64,000 nt of DNA from Bifidobacterium crudilactis (GCF_000738005.1 NZ_JHAL01000002.1:742634-806633); one strand, 5' to 3'; shown: positions 38,372 to 47,916, numbered from the stretch's first letter. Made by a program: numbers and translations. The notes: generated from the letters alone by a model not told the origin.

Positions 38372-39166
38372 ATGCAACAGTACAGGAAATCCAGAGCTCA
38401 CTCCCCTCAAGGTTTTTTCGAGTGCGAGGGACGTGGACTGAAATGGTTGCGCGAAGCCTATGGGCACGGCGGACCGCGAGTTGTAGAGGTGTTCGGTTGG
38501 GGCAGGGACTATCTCGATATCGAACGAGTCAATGCTTCCTCCCCCACACCGAAGGCGGCACATGATTTCGGGGCGGCACTCGCCCGTCTGCATGATTTCG
38601 GTGCAGAGTATTTCGGCGAACCGCCTGCCGGATATACAGGCACCTGCTATTTCGGGCCGTTGCAGGACCCCGTTCCGATGGATACGGGCTCATGGGATGA
38701 CGTAGCCGAATACTATGCACAGGGGCGGCTGCTGCCGATGGTGCAGATGGGAATCGACCGCGGTGCATTGACCTCGGCGGATATGCGCATGACGGAGGAG
38801 ATTGTCGACGCATTGCCCGATTTGCTGGGGCCGGCGGCAGAGGATAAGCCCGCCCGTGTCCATGGGGATTTGTGGAGCGGCAATGTGATGTGGACCTCCG
38901 ATGGCGGCCAGAGCGAAGCCGTGCTGATCGACCCGGCCGCGCATGGCGGCCACCGTGAAGAGGATATTTCGATGCTGCATCTCTTCGGCATGTCGTATCT
39001 TTCGGACATCATCGACGGGTATCAAACGGTTCATCCTTTGGCGAGGGGCTTTGCAGACCGCTACACCTTGTGGCAGCTGTACCCCATCGCAGGCCATTGC
39101 GTGTTCTTCGGTGGCGGGTATGTCAGCGAGTACCGCTCCATGTGCCGCTCTCTTCTAAGTTACTGA
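38372..39166 (+). CDS. Fructosamine/ketosamine-3-kinase family protein
   Basis: A 264-residue kinase of the fructosamine-kinase fold, related to aminoglycoside phosphotransferases. The N-terminal block ECEGRGLKWLREAY, the catalytic loop VHGDLWSGNVMW and the metal-binding LIDPAAHGGHREEDISML are diagnostic. It should phosphorylate fructose-lysine-type ketosamines, repairing glycated protein. ATG 38372 has GGGAG at 6 bases; ATG 38366 touches that site, and the frame upstream is unsupported. It is divergent from uppP. Confidence 0.88.
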   Translation: MQQYRKSRAHSPQGFFECEGRGLKWLREAYGHGGPRVVEVFGWGRDYLDIERVNASSPTPKAAHDFGAALARLHDFGAEYFGEPPAGYTGTCYFGPLQDPVPMDTGSWDDVAEYYAQGRLLPMVQMGIDRGALTSADMRMTEEIVDALPDLLGPAAEDKPARVHGDLWSGNVMWTSDGGQSEAVLIDPAAHGGHREEDISMLHLFGMSYLSDIIDGYQTVHPLARGFADRYTLWQLYPIAGHCVFFGGGYVSEYRSMCRSLLSY

Positions 39167-39186
39167 ACCATGAAAGCGTGCAAAGC

Positions 39187-39224
39187 AGCACGCGAAGACA
39201 GCAAATCAGCAAGCTTCGCGTGCT
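39187..39224 (+). terminator. Hairpin after the fructosamine kinase gene
   Basis: AGCACGCGAAG and CTTCGCGTGCT form a perfect 11-bp stem 20 bases after the stop. It probably ends this transcript, though it lacks a T-run. Confidence 0.5.
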
Positions 39225-39274
39225 CAAATGCACAGTTGCGTCGTGTGTGGTAGTTCGTTGCAGACTTGGAGATA

Positions 39275-39345
39275 GATAACTGCACTAAAAGGACAGCAAT
39301 GTGGTAAGAATTTCTTGGAAAAGCTGTCCTTTTAGTGCAGTTATC
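39275..39345. repeat. 71-bp imperfect palindromic repeat, copy B
   Basis: It begins GATAACTGCACTAAAAGGAC and ends GTCCTTTTAGTGCAGTTATC, so the terminal 20 bases are perfect inverted repeats. It lies between the 3' ends of the convergent kinase and dnaJ genes. Confidence 0.9.
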
Positions 39346-39410
39346 GTATTTGGTGACCCCATACTCGCCAAGACACAAAGAGCCCCTACTGCGTCGTCTA
39401 CCTCGTACCC

Positions 39411-40553
39411 CTAGCTGAGTGCATCCTTGATACGGTTGAAGAATCCCTTGCGGTTCTGCGGTGCAGGTTTGGATGCCTGGGCGGTATGTGTGGCATCACT
39501 GTCATGTGATTTGCTGAAGGAGATGATGAGCTTCTCCTCGGAGTCCTTCAGCTTCGTGGGGATTTCCACCGCCACGTGAGCGATGAGTTCCCCGCGCTCC
39601 TGCGTACGCATCTTGGTCACTCCCAGCCCCTTGAGAGTAATGGTGTCGTCTGGTTGGCAGCCTGCCGGGATGGAAATCGACTGGGGTCCGTCGAAAGTGT
39701 CGATTGTCAGATCGTGTCCGAGAACCGCCCAACTCATGGGGACCTTTATCCAGCAATGCAGGTCGTCTCCCTCTCTGGAGAAGTCGTGGTCCTTGGAGAT
39801 GCGGATATCCACGTACAGGTCGCCGGCGGCCCCTCCGCCCTCACCGACCTCTCCCTGTGATGCCAGACGGAGTCGGGAATCGTCCGCGATGCCGGCTGGT
39901 ACGGCCACGCCTACGGTGCGTTTGCTGCGCACGCGTCCCTTGCCGAAGCATGAAGGGCAAGGGTGTTCGATGATGGTTCCATGACCTTCGCAACGTTCGC
40001 ATGGGGCGGTGGTCATCATCTGACCGAGTATGGTGCGAACCACCTTCTGCACGAAGCCCTGTCCGTGGCAATCCGGGCAAGTCACTGGCTTGGTGTCTTT
40101 CTCCGCACCGGTGCCGCCGCATTCCTGGCAGAGTCCGTAGGTGTTGATGGTCGTCTGAACCGTGCCGCCGAATACGGCCGTCTTCAGGTCTATGGTCATT
40201 CTGGTCAGCGCGTCGCGACCGGGCTGCGTGCGTGGAATAGGCCCCTGCGAAGCACCACCGCCGAATCCTCCGCCAAAGAACTGCCCGAACACATCGGAGA
40301 AACCATCGAATCCCGATGCTCCTGCAAAGCCGGAAGCTCCGGGATTATTCGGATCGACGCCTTGGTCGTACATCTGTCGTTTCTGGGAATCCGAGAGCAC
40401 CTCGTAGGCGCTGTTGACTTCCTTGAACTTCTCTTCGAACTCAGCACCGGCGATGTCAGGGTGATATTTTCGGCTCATCTTGCGATAGGCACGTTTGATG
40501 TCGTCCTCGCTTGCGTCCTTGCTGATGCCCAGAACCTCGTAATAGTCTGCCAC
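39411..40553 (-). CDS. dnaJ: Chaperone DnaJ (type I Hsp40)
   Basis: A 380-residue Hsp40. The J domain (1-70) has YHPD for Hsp70 stimulation. A Gly/Phe-rich stretch, then four zinc-binding repeats (CQECGGTG, CPDCHGQG, CERCEGHG, CPSCFGKG) and the C-terminal substrate domains follow. It lies 156 bases after hrcA, so it is likely under CIRCE/HrcA control. The hrcA-dnaJ pairing apart from dnaK-grpE is the usual second DnaJ of actinobacteria. Confidence 0.97.
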   Translation of the reverse strand: MADYYEVLGISKDASEDDIKRAYRKMSRKYHPDIAGAEFEEKFKEVNSAYEVLSDSQKRQMYDQGVDPNNPGASGFAGASGFDGFSDVFGQFFGGGFGGGASQGPIPRTQPGRDALTRMTIDLKTAVFGGTVQTTINTYGLCQECGGTGAEKDTKPVTCPDCHGQGFVQKVVRTILGQMMTTAPCERCEGHGTIIEHPCPSCFGKGRVRSKRTVGVAVPAGIADDSRLRLASQGEVGEGGGAAGDLYVDIRISKDHDFSREGDDLHCWIKVPMSWAVLGHDLTIDTFDGPQSISIPAGCQPDDTITLKGLGVTKMRTQERGELIAHVAVEIPTKLKDSEEKLIISFSKSHDSDATHTAQASKPAPQNRKGFFNRIKDALS

Positions 40554-40709
40554 TGATGACTCTTTCTGTGTGTTGAGTGTGTTAAACGTTCATTGACGGC
40601 AGCAGCCGAATCACTCGGTACCGCCCTGCCCTGGCTGCCTTTGCCCGACACCGAAGGAACGGGCCTTTCGCCGGGCTTTAGCTGTGGTCCCTAACCATAG
40701 GCGTATATG

Positions 40710-41855
40710 TTACAGCCCATCCTCGCCACCTTGGTTTGCCAGTAAAGCGGTCAGATAATGGGCAACGGCGTGGACTGCGGCCATGGTCGTCGCATAGTTC
40801 ATATGCGTGGGGCCTATGGAGCCTACGAAAGCCACCGGTTCATTAGCTTCCGGCATCTCCGTGGAGCTCGCGCCCGTCCCCAGCGCCCTGGCACGCTCCG
40901 TATCGACACGCTCATGCCCTTCTGAGTCTGACGGCGATGCCGTGGAACCATAACCGCTGGCGACAACCGATGCGTGTATCAAACCGGGATTATGCGTTTC
41001 CGAGCCGATTGCCACACTCACGCCGGAGGTCTGGGACACCTCGCTCAGCGTGCTCATAAGTTTCATCAGCACGACCTGTTCCTCGAGCGCATCGAACAGC
41101 GGAGCCAGATCACTGAGATTCACCGCCTGCTGATGTGTCAGCTGAGATGTTCCGGCCATATACAGACTGCTCGCCTGCTCCTGTGAGGCCATACCTTCCA
41201 TCTCCTCTGCGAGCCTGTCGCAGAGTTCATTGATGGGTCTGAATTTGACGCTCGTGCCGAGTTGCCTGATGTCCTCGCCTGCCGTCGACAGGTTGACTCC
41301 TTGGTTCCTGGCATTGATGACGCGCGAGAGGTCCTCGACCATCTCCTGCTTGATGGATGTGCTGCAGCGGATGCTTCTCTGTGCAACCCTGCCCGTATCG
41401 GTGATTACGACAATCATCAGAGCCAGCGGCCCTAGGGGAATGATTTCCAATCTGCGAAGCGTCGATTTTGCGAGGGATGGAGATGCCACGACGGCGACCT
41501 GTCCGGTAATCTGCGCCAGAAGACGGGCGGAGCGCTGTAGCGTGTCCTCAAGATTCACCGACCCCGAGAGGAAGGACTCGATGCCCCGCCGTTGAGCCAA
41601 AGACAGTGGTACGACGTTGGCGAGCTTGTCCACGAAGTATCTGTAGCCTTTTTCGGTGGGTATGCGACCGGCCGACGTATGCGGCTGGATGAGAAAACCT
41701 TCATCCTCGAGTGTCGCCATGTCGTTGCGTACAGTCGCGGAACTGACCCCCAGGTCGTGGTCTTTGGTCAGCGTTCCTGAGCCAACAGGCTCCTGCGAGC
41801 GAATGTAATCTTCTATCACAGCCCTCAGTACGAGCATGCGTCTGCTGTTCGTCAT
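40710..41855 (-). CDS. hrcA: Heat-inducible transcription repressor HrcA
   Basis: A 381-residue repressor, a little longer than usual. A winged helix at the N-terminus (SSATVRNDMATLEDEGFL, PHTSAGRIPTEKGYRYFVD) is followed by a GAF-like domain. An insertion of about 35 residues (SGYGSTASPSDSEGHERVD and following) lies before the conserved end VGSIGPTHMNYATTMAAV. ATG 41855 has AAGGAGG at 7 bases. It binds the CIRCE site at 41993 and so represses itself and dnaJ. Confidence 0.97.
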   Translation of the reverse strand: MTNSRRMLVLRAVIEDYIRSQEPVGSGTLTKDHDLGVSSATVRNDMATLEDEGFLIQPHTSAGRIPTEKGYRYFVDKLANVVPLSLAQRRGIESFLSGSVNLEDTLQRSARLLAQITGQVAVVASPSLAKSTLRRLEIIPLGPLALMIVVITDTGRVAQRSIRCSTSIKQEMVEDLSRVINARNQGVNLSTAGEDIRQLGTSVKFRPINELCDRLAEEMEGMASQEQASSLYMAGTSQLTHQQAVNLSDLAPLFDALEEQVVLMKLMSTLSEVSQTSGVSVAIGSETHNPGLIHASVVASGYGSTASPSDSEGHERVDTERARALGTGASSTEMPEANEPVAFVGSIGPTHMNYATTMAAVHAVAHYLTALLANQGGEDGL

Positions 41856-41992
41856 GCGCGCCTCCTTGGGACGTGTACGTCCTACCTGTTTCGTGTTAAT
41901 GCCTGTTTCGCTGTGTTTGCCTTGCGACCGGTATGGACCACCCGGTCGGTGTCCTGTACCGAAGCACGCAAGGCATGCACTTACTGATTGTA

Positions 41993-42019
41993 TTAGCACT
42001 CGTATGCGGTGAGTGCTAG
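41993..42019 (-). promoter_or_regulatory. CIRCE operator
   Basis: TTAGCACTC, 9 bases, then GAGTGCTAG, matching the CIRCE consensus at all but the last base. It is about 140 bases before hrcA. It could also affect the divergent tkt gene, but 270 bases separate them. Confidence 0.95.
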
Positions 42020-42086
42020 TTTCTTCTTTATGAGCGCATCATGTACACTTTTGAAAACTTTTGAGCATATTGCGAACATGTCGTGA

Positions 42087-42116
42087 TTGCAACAGAACCG
42101 TCGATGAGCGTATATG
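42087..42116 (+). promoter_or_regulatory. Candidate tkt promoter
   Basis: TTGCAA and TATATG are 18 bases apart, 173 bases before tkt. The match is modest (four of six in the -10), and the long leader after it shows no known riboswitch. Confidence 0.3.
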
Positions 42117-42288
42117 TACCGCCTCACCTTGATGCCTCCGTCAGGGAACACACGCACGAAACGCAGGAAATACCGTTGTGGTGTCTGCTCTGAAAGCTAG
42201 CATTGAAGTGCAATGTGAGGGCTACAAAGCACTGTTCGACACAAGCCGGGCATGCAGCCCAACCAATTGGAAGGAAAGTTGATCATCT

Positions 42289-44391
42289 ATGACCGATTTC
42301 ACGTGGTCTGAACTGGACGAACGCGCAGTAAAACTGGCGAAGGTCCTCTCAGCTGACGCGGTCGAGAAGGCAGGAAGCGGACATCCCGGTTCCCCTATCT
42401 CACTGGCACCCGTCGCTTACACCTTGTATCAGCATTTCATCAAGCATGATCCGAATGATCCGAACTGGGCGGGACGCGACCGTTTCATCCTTTCCGGAGG
42501 GCACGCCTCACTGACTGAGTACGTGCAGCTCTACTTCTCGGGTTATGGCTTGACGCTCGACGACCTCAAGCGTTTCCGTACCGCAGGTACGCGCACTCCA
42601 GGCCACCCTGAGTATGGTCTGACACCAGGCATCGAAATGACCACCGGTCCTCTGGGCCAGGGTCTTGCCTCAGCTGTCGGTTTCGCCTACGGCCAGCGTT
42701 ATCAGCGTGGTCTGCTCGATCCCGAAGCCCCTGCAGGCGAATCACCGTTCGACCACAAGGTGTGGGTCATCTGCGGTGAAGGCGACGTCGAGGAAGGCGT
42801 TTCATCCGAGGCGAGCTCCCTCGCCGGAAACCAGCAGCTCGGCAACCTCACCGTAATCTTCGATGCCAATCACATCCAGATCGAGGGCGACACCAAGATC
42901 GCCTTCTCCGAAGACATCCTCAAGCGTTACGAGGCCTACGGCTGGTACACGGATGAGTTCAGCTTCATCCAGCCGGACGGCTCATACAAGGAAGACGCCG
43001 AAGGCTTCGCCAAGGTTCTCGAAAAGGCCGAGCAGGTCACCGACCGTCCTAAGCTCATCAAGGTCGATTCACTCATTGCATGGCCGACGCCAGGCAAGAC
43101 CAACGATCCTTCCTCGCACGGCTCGAAGCTGGGCGCCGAAGCCGTTGCAGGGCTCAAGAAGGAACTCGGATACGATCCGGAGCAGTCCTTCCAGGTCGAT
43201 GAGGATGCTCTCGCACACGCACGCAAGGTCGCGGAGCGCGGTCTCGAAGCTCACAAGGCATGGGACGAGAAGTTCGCCACATGGAAGGCCGCCAACCCGG
43301 ACAAGGCCGCCCTGTACGACCGCATCGCCGCAGGCAAGCTTCCCGAGGACTTCGACAAGGCCATCGACGAACTCGTCGCGGGCTTCACCGCCGGTTCGAA
43401 GGTCGCCACCCGTAAGGCATCCGGTGCAGTGCTCAACGCTATTGCAGCCGTCATGCCCGAGCTCTGGGGCGGCTCGGCCGACCTCGGTGGTTCGAACAAC
43501 ACCAATATCAAGGGTGCTGCCTCCTTCGCTCCCGACGAGTATGCCACCGTTCAGTGGCCGACCGTCAGCAAGTACGGACGTCAGCTCCACTTCGGTGTGC
43601 GCGAATTCGCGATGGGTGCCATCACCAACGGCATTCTCCTGGGTTCGAACACCCGTCCTTTCGGCGGCACCTTCTTCCAGTTCGCCGATTACGAGCGTCC
43701 TGCAGTGCGTCTCGCCGCATTGATGGACATCCCCAACCTCTTCGTCTGGACCCACGATTCCGTGGCTCTGGGTGAGGATGGCCCCACCCATCAGCCCATC
43801 GAGCATCTCGCCGCGGTGCGTGGCATTCCTCAGCTTGAGGTCGTCCGCCCTGCCGACGAGTTCGAAACCGCTGAAGCGTACCGCTACTTCTTCGAGAAGA
43901 ACAACACGCATCCTGCCGCATTCATCCTGACCCGTCAGGGTGTCCCCTCCCTGGAGGAGACCAAGGCCAAGGCCAAGGAAGGCGTGCGCAAGGGCGCTTA
44001 CGTGCTTATCGACACCGACGGTGAGCCTGATGTGCTGCTGCTCGCCACCGGTTCCGAAGTCCAGCATGCCGTCGAGGCTGCGAAGACCCTCGCAGGCGAA
44101 GGCGTCAAGGCCCGCGTCATCTCCGTTCCTTCACTTGAGTGGTTCGAAGAGCAGGATGACGAGTACAAGGAAGAGATTCTTCCTTCAACCGTCAAGGCCC
44201 GCGTTTCCGTCGAAGCCGGTATTGCGATGCCTTGGTACAAGTACCTCGGTTCCTACGGCAAGCCGGTCTCCATCGAGCAGTTCGGTCTGCAGGGTGACGG
44301 CGACGAGAACATGCGCGACCTGGGCATCACCGCCGAGCATGTGGTCGAAGCGGCGAAGGCCTCCATCGAAGAGGTCAAGGCAGCTCGCTAG
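42289..44391 (+). CDS. tkt: Transketolase
   Basis: A 700-residue thiamine-diphosphate enzyme. The N-terminal catalytic His is in AGSGHPGSP, the cofactor loop is GEGDVEEGVSSEA, and the Pyr domain holds GVREFAMGAITNG with THDSVALGEDGPTHQP. It moves two-carbon units between sugar phosphates and is essential to the bifid shunt that feeds hexose into phosphoketolase. Codon use is strongly biased, as in highly expressed genes. GGAAGGAAAG precedes the ATG. Tal follows on the same strand. Confidence 0.98.
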   Translation: MTDFTWSELDERAVKLAKVLSADAVEKAGSGHPGSPISLAPVAYTLYQHFIKHDPNDPNWAGRDRFILSGGHASLTEYVQLYFSGYGLTLDDLKRFRTAGTRTPGHPEYGLTPGIEMTTGPLGQGLASAVGFAYGQRYQRGLLDPEAPAGESPFDHKVWVICGEGDVEEGVSSEASSLAGNQQLGNLTVIFDANHIQIEGDTKIAFSEDILKRYEAYGWYTDEFSFIQPDGSYKEDAEGFAKVLEKAEQVTDRPKLIKVDSLIAWPTPGKTNDPSSHGSKLGAEAVAGLKKELGYDPEQSFQVDEDALAHARKVAERGLEAHKAWDEKFATWKAANPDKAALYDRIAAGKLPEDFDKAIDELVAGFTAGSKVATRKASGAVLNAIAAVMPELWGGSADLGGSNNTNIKGAASFAPDEYATVQWPTVSKYGRQLHFGVREFAMGAITNGILLGSNTRPFGGTFFQFADYERPAVRLAALMDIPNLFVWTHDSVALGEDGPTHQPIEHLAAVRGIPQLEVVRPADEFETAEAYRYFFEKNNTHPAAFILTRQGVPSLEETKAKAKEGVRKGAYVLIDTDGEPDVLLLATGSEVQHAVEAAKTLAGEGVKARVISVPSLEWFEEQDDEYKEEILPSTVKARVSVEAGIAMPWYKYLGSYGKPVSIEQFGLQGDGDENMRDLGITAEHVVEAAKASIEEVKAAR

Positions 44392-44400
44392 TCCACCATC

Positions 44401-44458
44401 GGGGAGAGCCTGCGCAACAGGTGTACGGCTCTCCCCCGTTCCCGGGCAGACAGCCCGG
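44401..44458 (+). terminator. Two adjacent hairpins between tkt and tal
   Basis: GGGGAGAGCC/GGCTCTCCCC (44401-44436) and CCGGGC/GCCCGG (44442-44458) stand in tandem between the two genes. They may partly stop transcription or stabilise processed mRNA, setting the tkt:tal ratio. No T-run follows the first. Confidence 0.5.
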
Positions 44459-44495
44459 TGATTATGTTGTTTTGGTTGGAAAACAAGGAGAAATA

Positions 44496-45605
44496 ATGGC
44501 ACAGAATGAAAACACGCAGCGCACCAGCGATTCCGGTGTGTCCATCTGGCTCGATGATCTGAGCCGTACCCGCATCGAATCAGGCAGCCTGCAGAAGCTC
44601 ATTGCGGAGAAGAACGTCGTTGGCGTCACCACCAACCCTTCAATCTTCCAGAAGGCTCTGAGCCAGGTCGGACCATACGATGCACAGCTCAAGGAACTCG
44701 GCAAGGTCGACGTCGAGACCGCCGTCCGCGAGCTGACCACCACCGATGTGCGTAATGCCACGGACATCTTCCGCGACGTAGCCGAGAGCACCGATTTCGT
44801 CGATGGACGCGTTTCCATCGAGGTTGATCCTCGTCTGGCGCACGACACCGAGAACACCGCCAAGCAGGCCGAAGAGCTCTGGGCAAAGGTCGACCGTCCG
44901 AACGCGATGATCAAGATCCCCGCAACCCTCGAAGGTCTTCCTGCGATTACGGCCACTCTGGCCAAGGGCATCTCCGTGAACGTCACCCTGATCTTCTCGC
45001 TCGAGCGTTACGAGCAGGTCATCGACGCCTTCATCGAGGGCATCGCACAGGCTGACGCCAACGGCCACGATCTGAAGCACATGGGTTCGGTCGCTTCCTT
45101 CTTCGTCTCCCGCGTGGACACCGCCGTTGACAAGCTTCTCGAAGCCAACGGTTCCGTGGAAGCCAAGGAACTCGAAGGCAAGGCAGCTGTCGCCAACGCA
45201 CGTCTGGCATACGAACTCTTCGAGAAGAAGTTCAACGAGGATTCCCGTTGGGCCGACCTCGAAGCCAAGGGCGCACGTCGTCAGCGTCCTCTGTGGGCCT
45301 CGACCGGCACCAAGAACGCCGCATACTCCGATTGCAAGTATGTCGACGAGCTCGTTGCCAAGGACATCGTCAACACCATGCCTGAGAAGACGCTTGACGC
45401 CCTCGCAGCACATGGCAACGGTGCACCTTCGATCGAAGGCACCTACGAGGAGAGCCACGCCGTTATGGAGAAGCTCGAGGAGCTCGGCATCAGCATCAAG
45501 GATGTCACCGACAAGCTCGAGTCCGATGGTGTCGCTTCCTTCATCGCCTCCTGGGATTCAGTGCTTTCCGATGTGCAGGCCGGCATCGATCGCGTGAACG
45601 CCTGA
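44496..45605 (+). CDS. tal: Transaldolase
   Basis: A 369-residue transaldolase of the longer bacterial type. The Schiff-base Lys is in AMIKIPATLEG; GVTTNPSIF and VASFFVSRVD are family blocks, and RRQRPLWASTGTKN binds phosphate. It exchanges three-carbon units and works with transketolase in the bifid shunt. ATG 44496 has AAGGAG at 6 bases; the open frame to 44421 runs through the hairpins and is not used. Codon bias is strong. Confidence 0.98.
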   Translation: MAQNENTQRTSDSGVSIWLDDLSRTRIESGSLQKLIAEKNVVGVTTNPSIFQKALSQVGPYDAQLKELGKVDVETAVRELTTTDVRNATDIFRDVAESTDFVDGRVSIEVDPRLAHDTENTAKQAEELWAKVDRPNAMIKIPATLEGLPAITATLAKGISVNVTLIFSLERYEQVIDAFIEGIAQADANGHDLKHMGSVASFFVSRVDTAVDKLLEANGSVEAKELEGKAAVANARLAYELFEKKFNEDSRWADLEAKGARRQRPLWASTGTKNAAYSDCKYVDELVAKDIVNTMPEKTLDALAAHGNGAPSIEGTYEESHAVMEKLEELGISIKDVTDKLESDGVASFIASWDSVLSDVQAGIDRVNA

Positions 45606-45631
45606 GATATAGCGCCTAGACGCTAGCAGAT

Positions 45632-45683
45632 TATACTTCGGCCCCCTGCCCTTACTCGTTGAGGTGCAGGGGGCCGAAGTATA
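45632..45683. terminator. Strong hairpin downstream of tal
   Basis: Arms of 18 bp (TATACTTCGGCCCCCTGC and its perfect complement) surround 16 bases, 27 bases after tal. It sits between convergent tal and the HAD gene and could act for both. Repeat copy C starts 13 bases later. Confidence 0.75.
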
Positions 45684-45695
45684 TCCGTCCAATAC

Positions 45696-45766
45696 GATAA
45701 CTGCATCAAAAGGACAGCTTTTCCTGGAGAGTATTGCCACATTGCTGCCCTACTGATGCAGGTATG
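45696..45766. repeat. 71-bp imperfect palindromic repeat, copy C
   Basis: It begins GATAACTGCATCAAAAGGAC and ends CCTACTGATGCAGGTATG. Both ends carry a matched change relative to copy B (ATC against GAT), so pairing is kept. It lies in the convergent gap after tal. Confidence 0.8.
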
Positions 45767-45828
45767 TGCTTATCTGAGCAGAAACAGCAACCGACAAAGC
45801 GTATGGAGGCTCTCGGACTGCTGAACGC

Positions 45829-46674
45829 TCACAGTATTCCATCTATCCACTGGGCCACGCCATCGTCATTGTTGGACGGGCATATCTGGTCGGCTATATC
45901 CAGAACCGGTTGAATGGCATTGGAAACCGCTACACCGACCCCTGCAGTGGCCATCATCGCGATATCGATGGCATCGTCGCCGAACGCCGCGACCTCGTCT
46001 GGCGACAAGCCCATCGATGTGCACAGAGTCCGTAGCGCGGACTCCTTGTTCGCCTCGGGATTCATCAGCATCCACATGCTGCCTTCGCTCACGTGAACCT
46101 CGAAGTCCTCCGGAAGCACCTCATTAAGAGGCGTCACTTCATGGTCCCTGGGAAATATGATGATTTTATCGGCATCGCCTTGCGGCAGGTCGGAGAAATC
46201 CGTCAGATGGCATTCTTCCATGGGCCAGAGCATACGGATGTCGAAGTTCGTGTATCTCTTGTCGTTCATGACCACGCCGAGTCTGAGTGTGGGAATCGCC
46301 GACAGCAGGGACAGACACACCTCGGCGGCTCGTTGCGCGGAGAAACCATGCCGAAGCAGATGCGCGTCCTGCCGTCTCGTCGATGAAGACCTCTGCCCTG
46401 TAAGGAGTTCGTAACTTGACCGTTGCGGCGACAAATCAATCAGCGCACCGTTGAGATACACGCATGCGTCCACGGGAATCTGGTGAACGATGTCCCAACT
46501 GGTACGCACCGGACGAGCGGTAGCCACCGCGATGAGCATACCTTGCTCGTGGGCTCTGCTTACCGTTTCGATGGTCCGTGCGGTCAAAGCCCTGTCTTCG
46601 AAGCTCGGGCCGTCATGAAGCAGAGTACCGTCGAGGTCTGCGACGAGAAGTTTCAAAGAGCTGTGAACGTGCAT
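45829..46674 (-). CDS. HAD-superfamily hydrolase, Cof type
   Basis: A 281-residue phosphatase-like protein. Motif I is LVADLDGTLLHDG with the nucleophile Asp; the C-terminal motif AAFGDDAIDIAMM supplies the metal-binding acids, and a cap domain lies between. Such enzymes hydrolyse sugar phosphates or nucleotides with wide range, so the substrate is unknown. ATG 46674 has AGGAAAG upstream. It follows secG on the minus strand with a hairpin between. Confidence 0.9.
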   Translation of the reverse strand: MHVHSSLKLLVADLDGTLLHDGPSFEDRALTARTIETVSRAHEQGMLIAVATARPVRTSWDIVHQIPVDACVYLNGALIDLSPQRSSYELLTGQRSSSTRRQDAHLLRHGFSAQRAAEVCLSLLSAIPTLRLGVVMNDKRYTNFDIRMLWPMEECHLTDFSDLPQGDADKIIIFPRDHEVTPLNEVLPEDFEVHVSEGSMWMLMNPEANKESALRTLCTSMGLSPDEVAAFGDDAIDIAMMATAGVGVAVSNAIQPVLDIADQICPSNNDDGVAQWIDGIL

Positions 46675-46723
46675 GCTGTCTTTCCTGTTGACGTTGCTGT
46701 GCCAAAAAGCCATTACATATGGA

Positions 46724-46755
46724 ACAACACCGCAGTCATCGAACTACGGTGTTGT
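46724..46755 (-). terminator. Terminator candidate after secG
   Basis: ACAACACCG and CGGTGTTGT form a 9-bp stem about 57 bases past the secG stop, with a T5 run some 15 bases farther on the minus strand. It would separate secG from the HAD gene. Confidence 0.5.
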
Positions 46756-46811
46756 CGTATGTACTCGCATATAGACCTTGGGTGCCGCGTAGGTACTCAA
46801 GGCAACGGTGC

Positions 46812-47060
46812 TCAGCCCAGATTGTATTTGACCATCAAGCCCAGGGCAATGATGATGGCGACCCAGATCAGGGCGACTATCACGGTAATGCGATTAAGGT
46901 TCTTCTCGGCCACACCGGATGTTCCGGCATTGGAGTTGATACCACCGCCGAACATGTCCGAAAGGCCTCCGCCTTTGCCCTTATGCATCAGGATGAGCAG
47001 TGTCAACAGGACACTGGCGATGACGACGATGACTTCAAGAACGATCTTGAGAATAGCCAC
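46812..47060 (-). CDS. secG: Preprotein translocase subunit SecG
   Basis: An 82-residue membrane protein with two helices (ILKIVLEVIVVIASVLLTLLI and ITVIVALIWVAIIIALGLM) around the loop HKGKGGGLSDMFGGG, the SecG signature. It is part of SecYEG. The start is GTG 47060, with GGAGG 5 bases upstream; the GTG at 47072 lies within that site. It follows tpiA by 61 bases, the usual pgk-tpiA-secG order of actinobacteria. Confidence 0.93.
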   Translation of the reverse strand: MAILKIVLEVIVVIASVLLTLLILMHKGKGGGLSDMFGGGINSNAGTSGVAEKNLNRITVIVALIWVAIIIALGLMVKYNLG

Positions 47061-47121
47061 AGGAACCTCCACGTTTTTCTAACTCTTGCAAGGATACAGC
47101 ACATCGGGGATTATCGCGGGT

Positions 47122-47916
47122 TCAACGCGAAAAAGAATGTTTTTGGGCGATACGCGCTATTTTGGAAAATTCATCAACCTCCAGGGAGGCACCTCCCACC
47201 AGGAAGCCGTCGACATCGCGCTCCTGGATGAGCTGCGCGGCATTACGCGAGCTCACCGACCCACCATATAGGATACGCACTCTGTCGGCGACCTTATCGT
47301 TGAAGGCCTTGCGCATATGCTCTCGAATCGCCTTGGCCGCGTCTTGTGCGGATTGGGGAGTAGCCACCATGCCGGTGCCAATCGCCCAAACAGGCTCGTA
47401 TGCGATTACCAGAGATGCGGCTTCCTCCTCGTTCAGATCACGAGTGACGTCGTGAACCTGCCCGACCGCGAATTCCAGCTCGATGCCCTGACGGCGTTCC
47501 TCGAAACTTTCGCCCACACAAAGAATCGGCTGCATTCCGGCGGCCAATACTGCACGGACCTGGTCCACGATATTGGCATCGTCCTCGGGGTGATACTTAC
47601 GGCGTTCGGAATGTCCCACAATCACATAGGAGCAGTGGAGTTGAGACAGCATATCTGCGGAGACATCACCGGTGAACGCACCTTGCGAAGTTACGGATAC
47701 AGACTGCGCCCCATAGCGAATATGAAGGTTGTCGGCTTCCACCAGCACTTGCACGCTCCGGAGCGAGGTAAATGCCGGGAACAACACGATTTCGCAATGG
47801 CCGTAATCGAAACGAGCGTCACGAAGCAACCAGGCCAGTTTCTGTACGAAGTACGTGGCCTCCAAATGGTCCAGATTCATCTTCCAGTTACCCGCGATTA
47901 GCGGAACTCGTGCCAT
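47122..47916 (-). CDS. tpiA: Triosephosphate isomerase
   Basis: A 264-residue glycolytic isomerase. Lys in GNWKMN, catalytic His in VIVGHSERR and Glu in AYEPVWAIGTG are present, with LYGGSVSSRNA for phosphate binding. ATG 47916 gives the family N-terminus MARVPLIAGNWKMN and has AAAGG upstream. It follows pgk by 325 bases that hold a repeat copy and a hairpin. Confidence 0.98.
   Translation of the reverse strand: MARVPLIAGNWKMNLDHLEATYFVQKLAWLLRDARFDYGHCEIVLFPAFTSLRSVQVLVEADNLHIRYGAQSVSVTSQGAFTGDVSADMLSQLHCSYVIVGHSERRKYHPEDDANIVDQVRAVLAAGMQPILCVGESFEERRQGIELEFAVGQVHDVTRDLNEEEAASLVIAYEPVWAIGTGMVATPQSAQDAAKAIREHMRKAFNDKVADRVRILYGGSVSSRNAAQLIQERDVDGFLVGGASLEVDEFSKIARIAQKHSFSR

Noticed and set aside
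43069..44067. 332-codon open frame antisense to tkt
   Set aside because: The strong codon bias of tkt leaves the opposite strand free of stops; the protein matches nothing.
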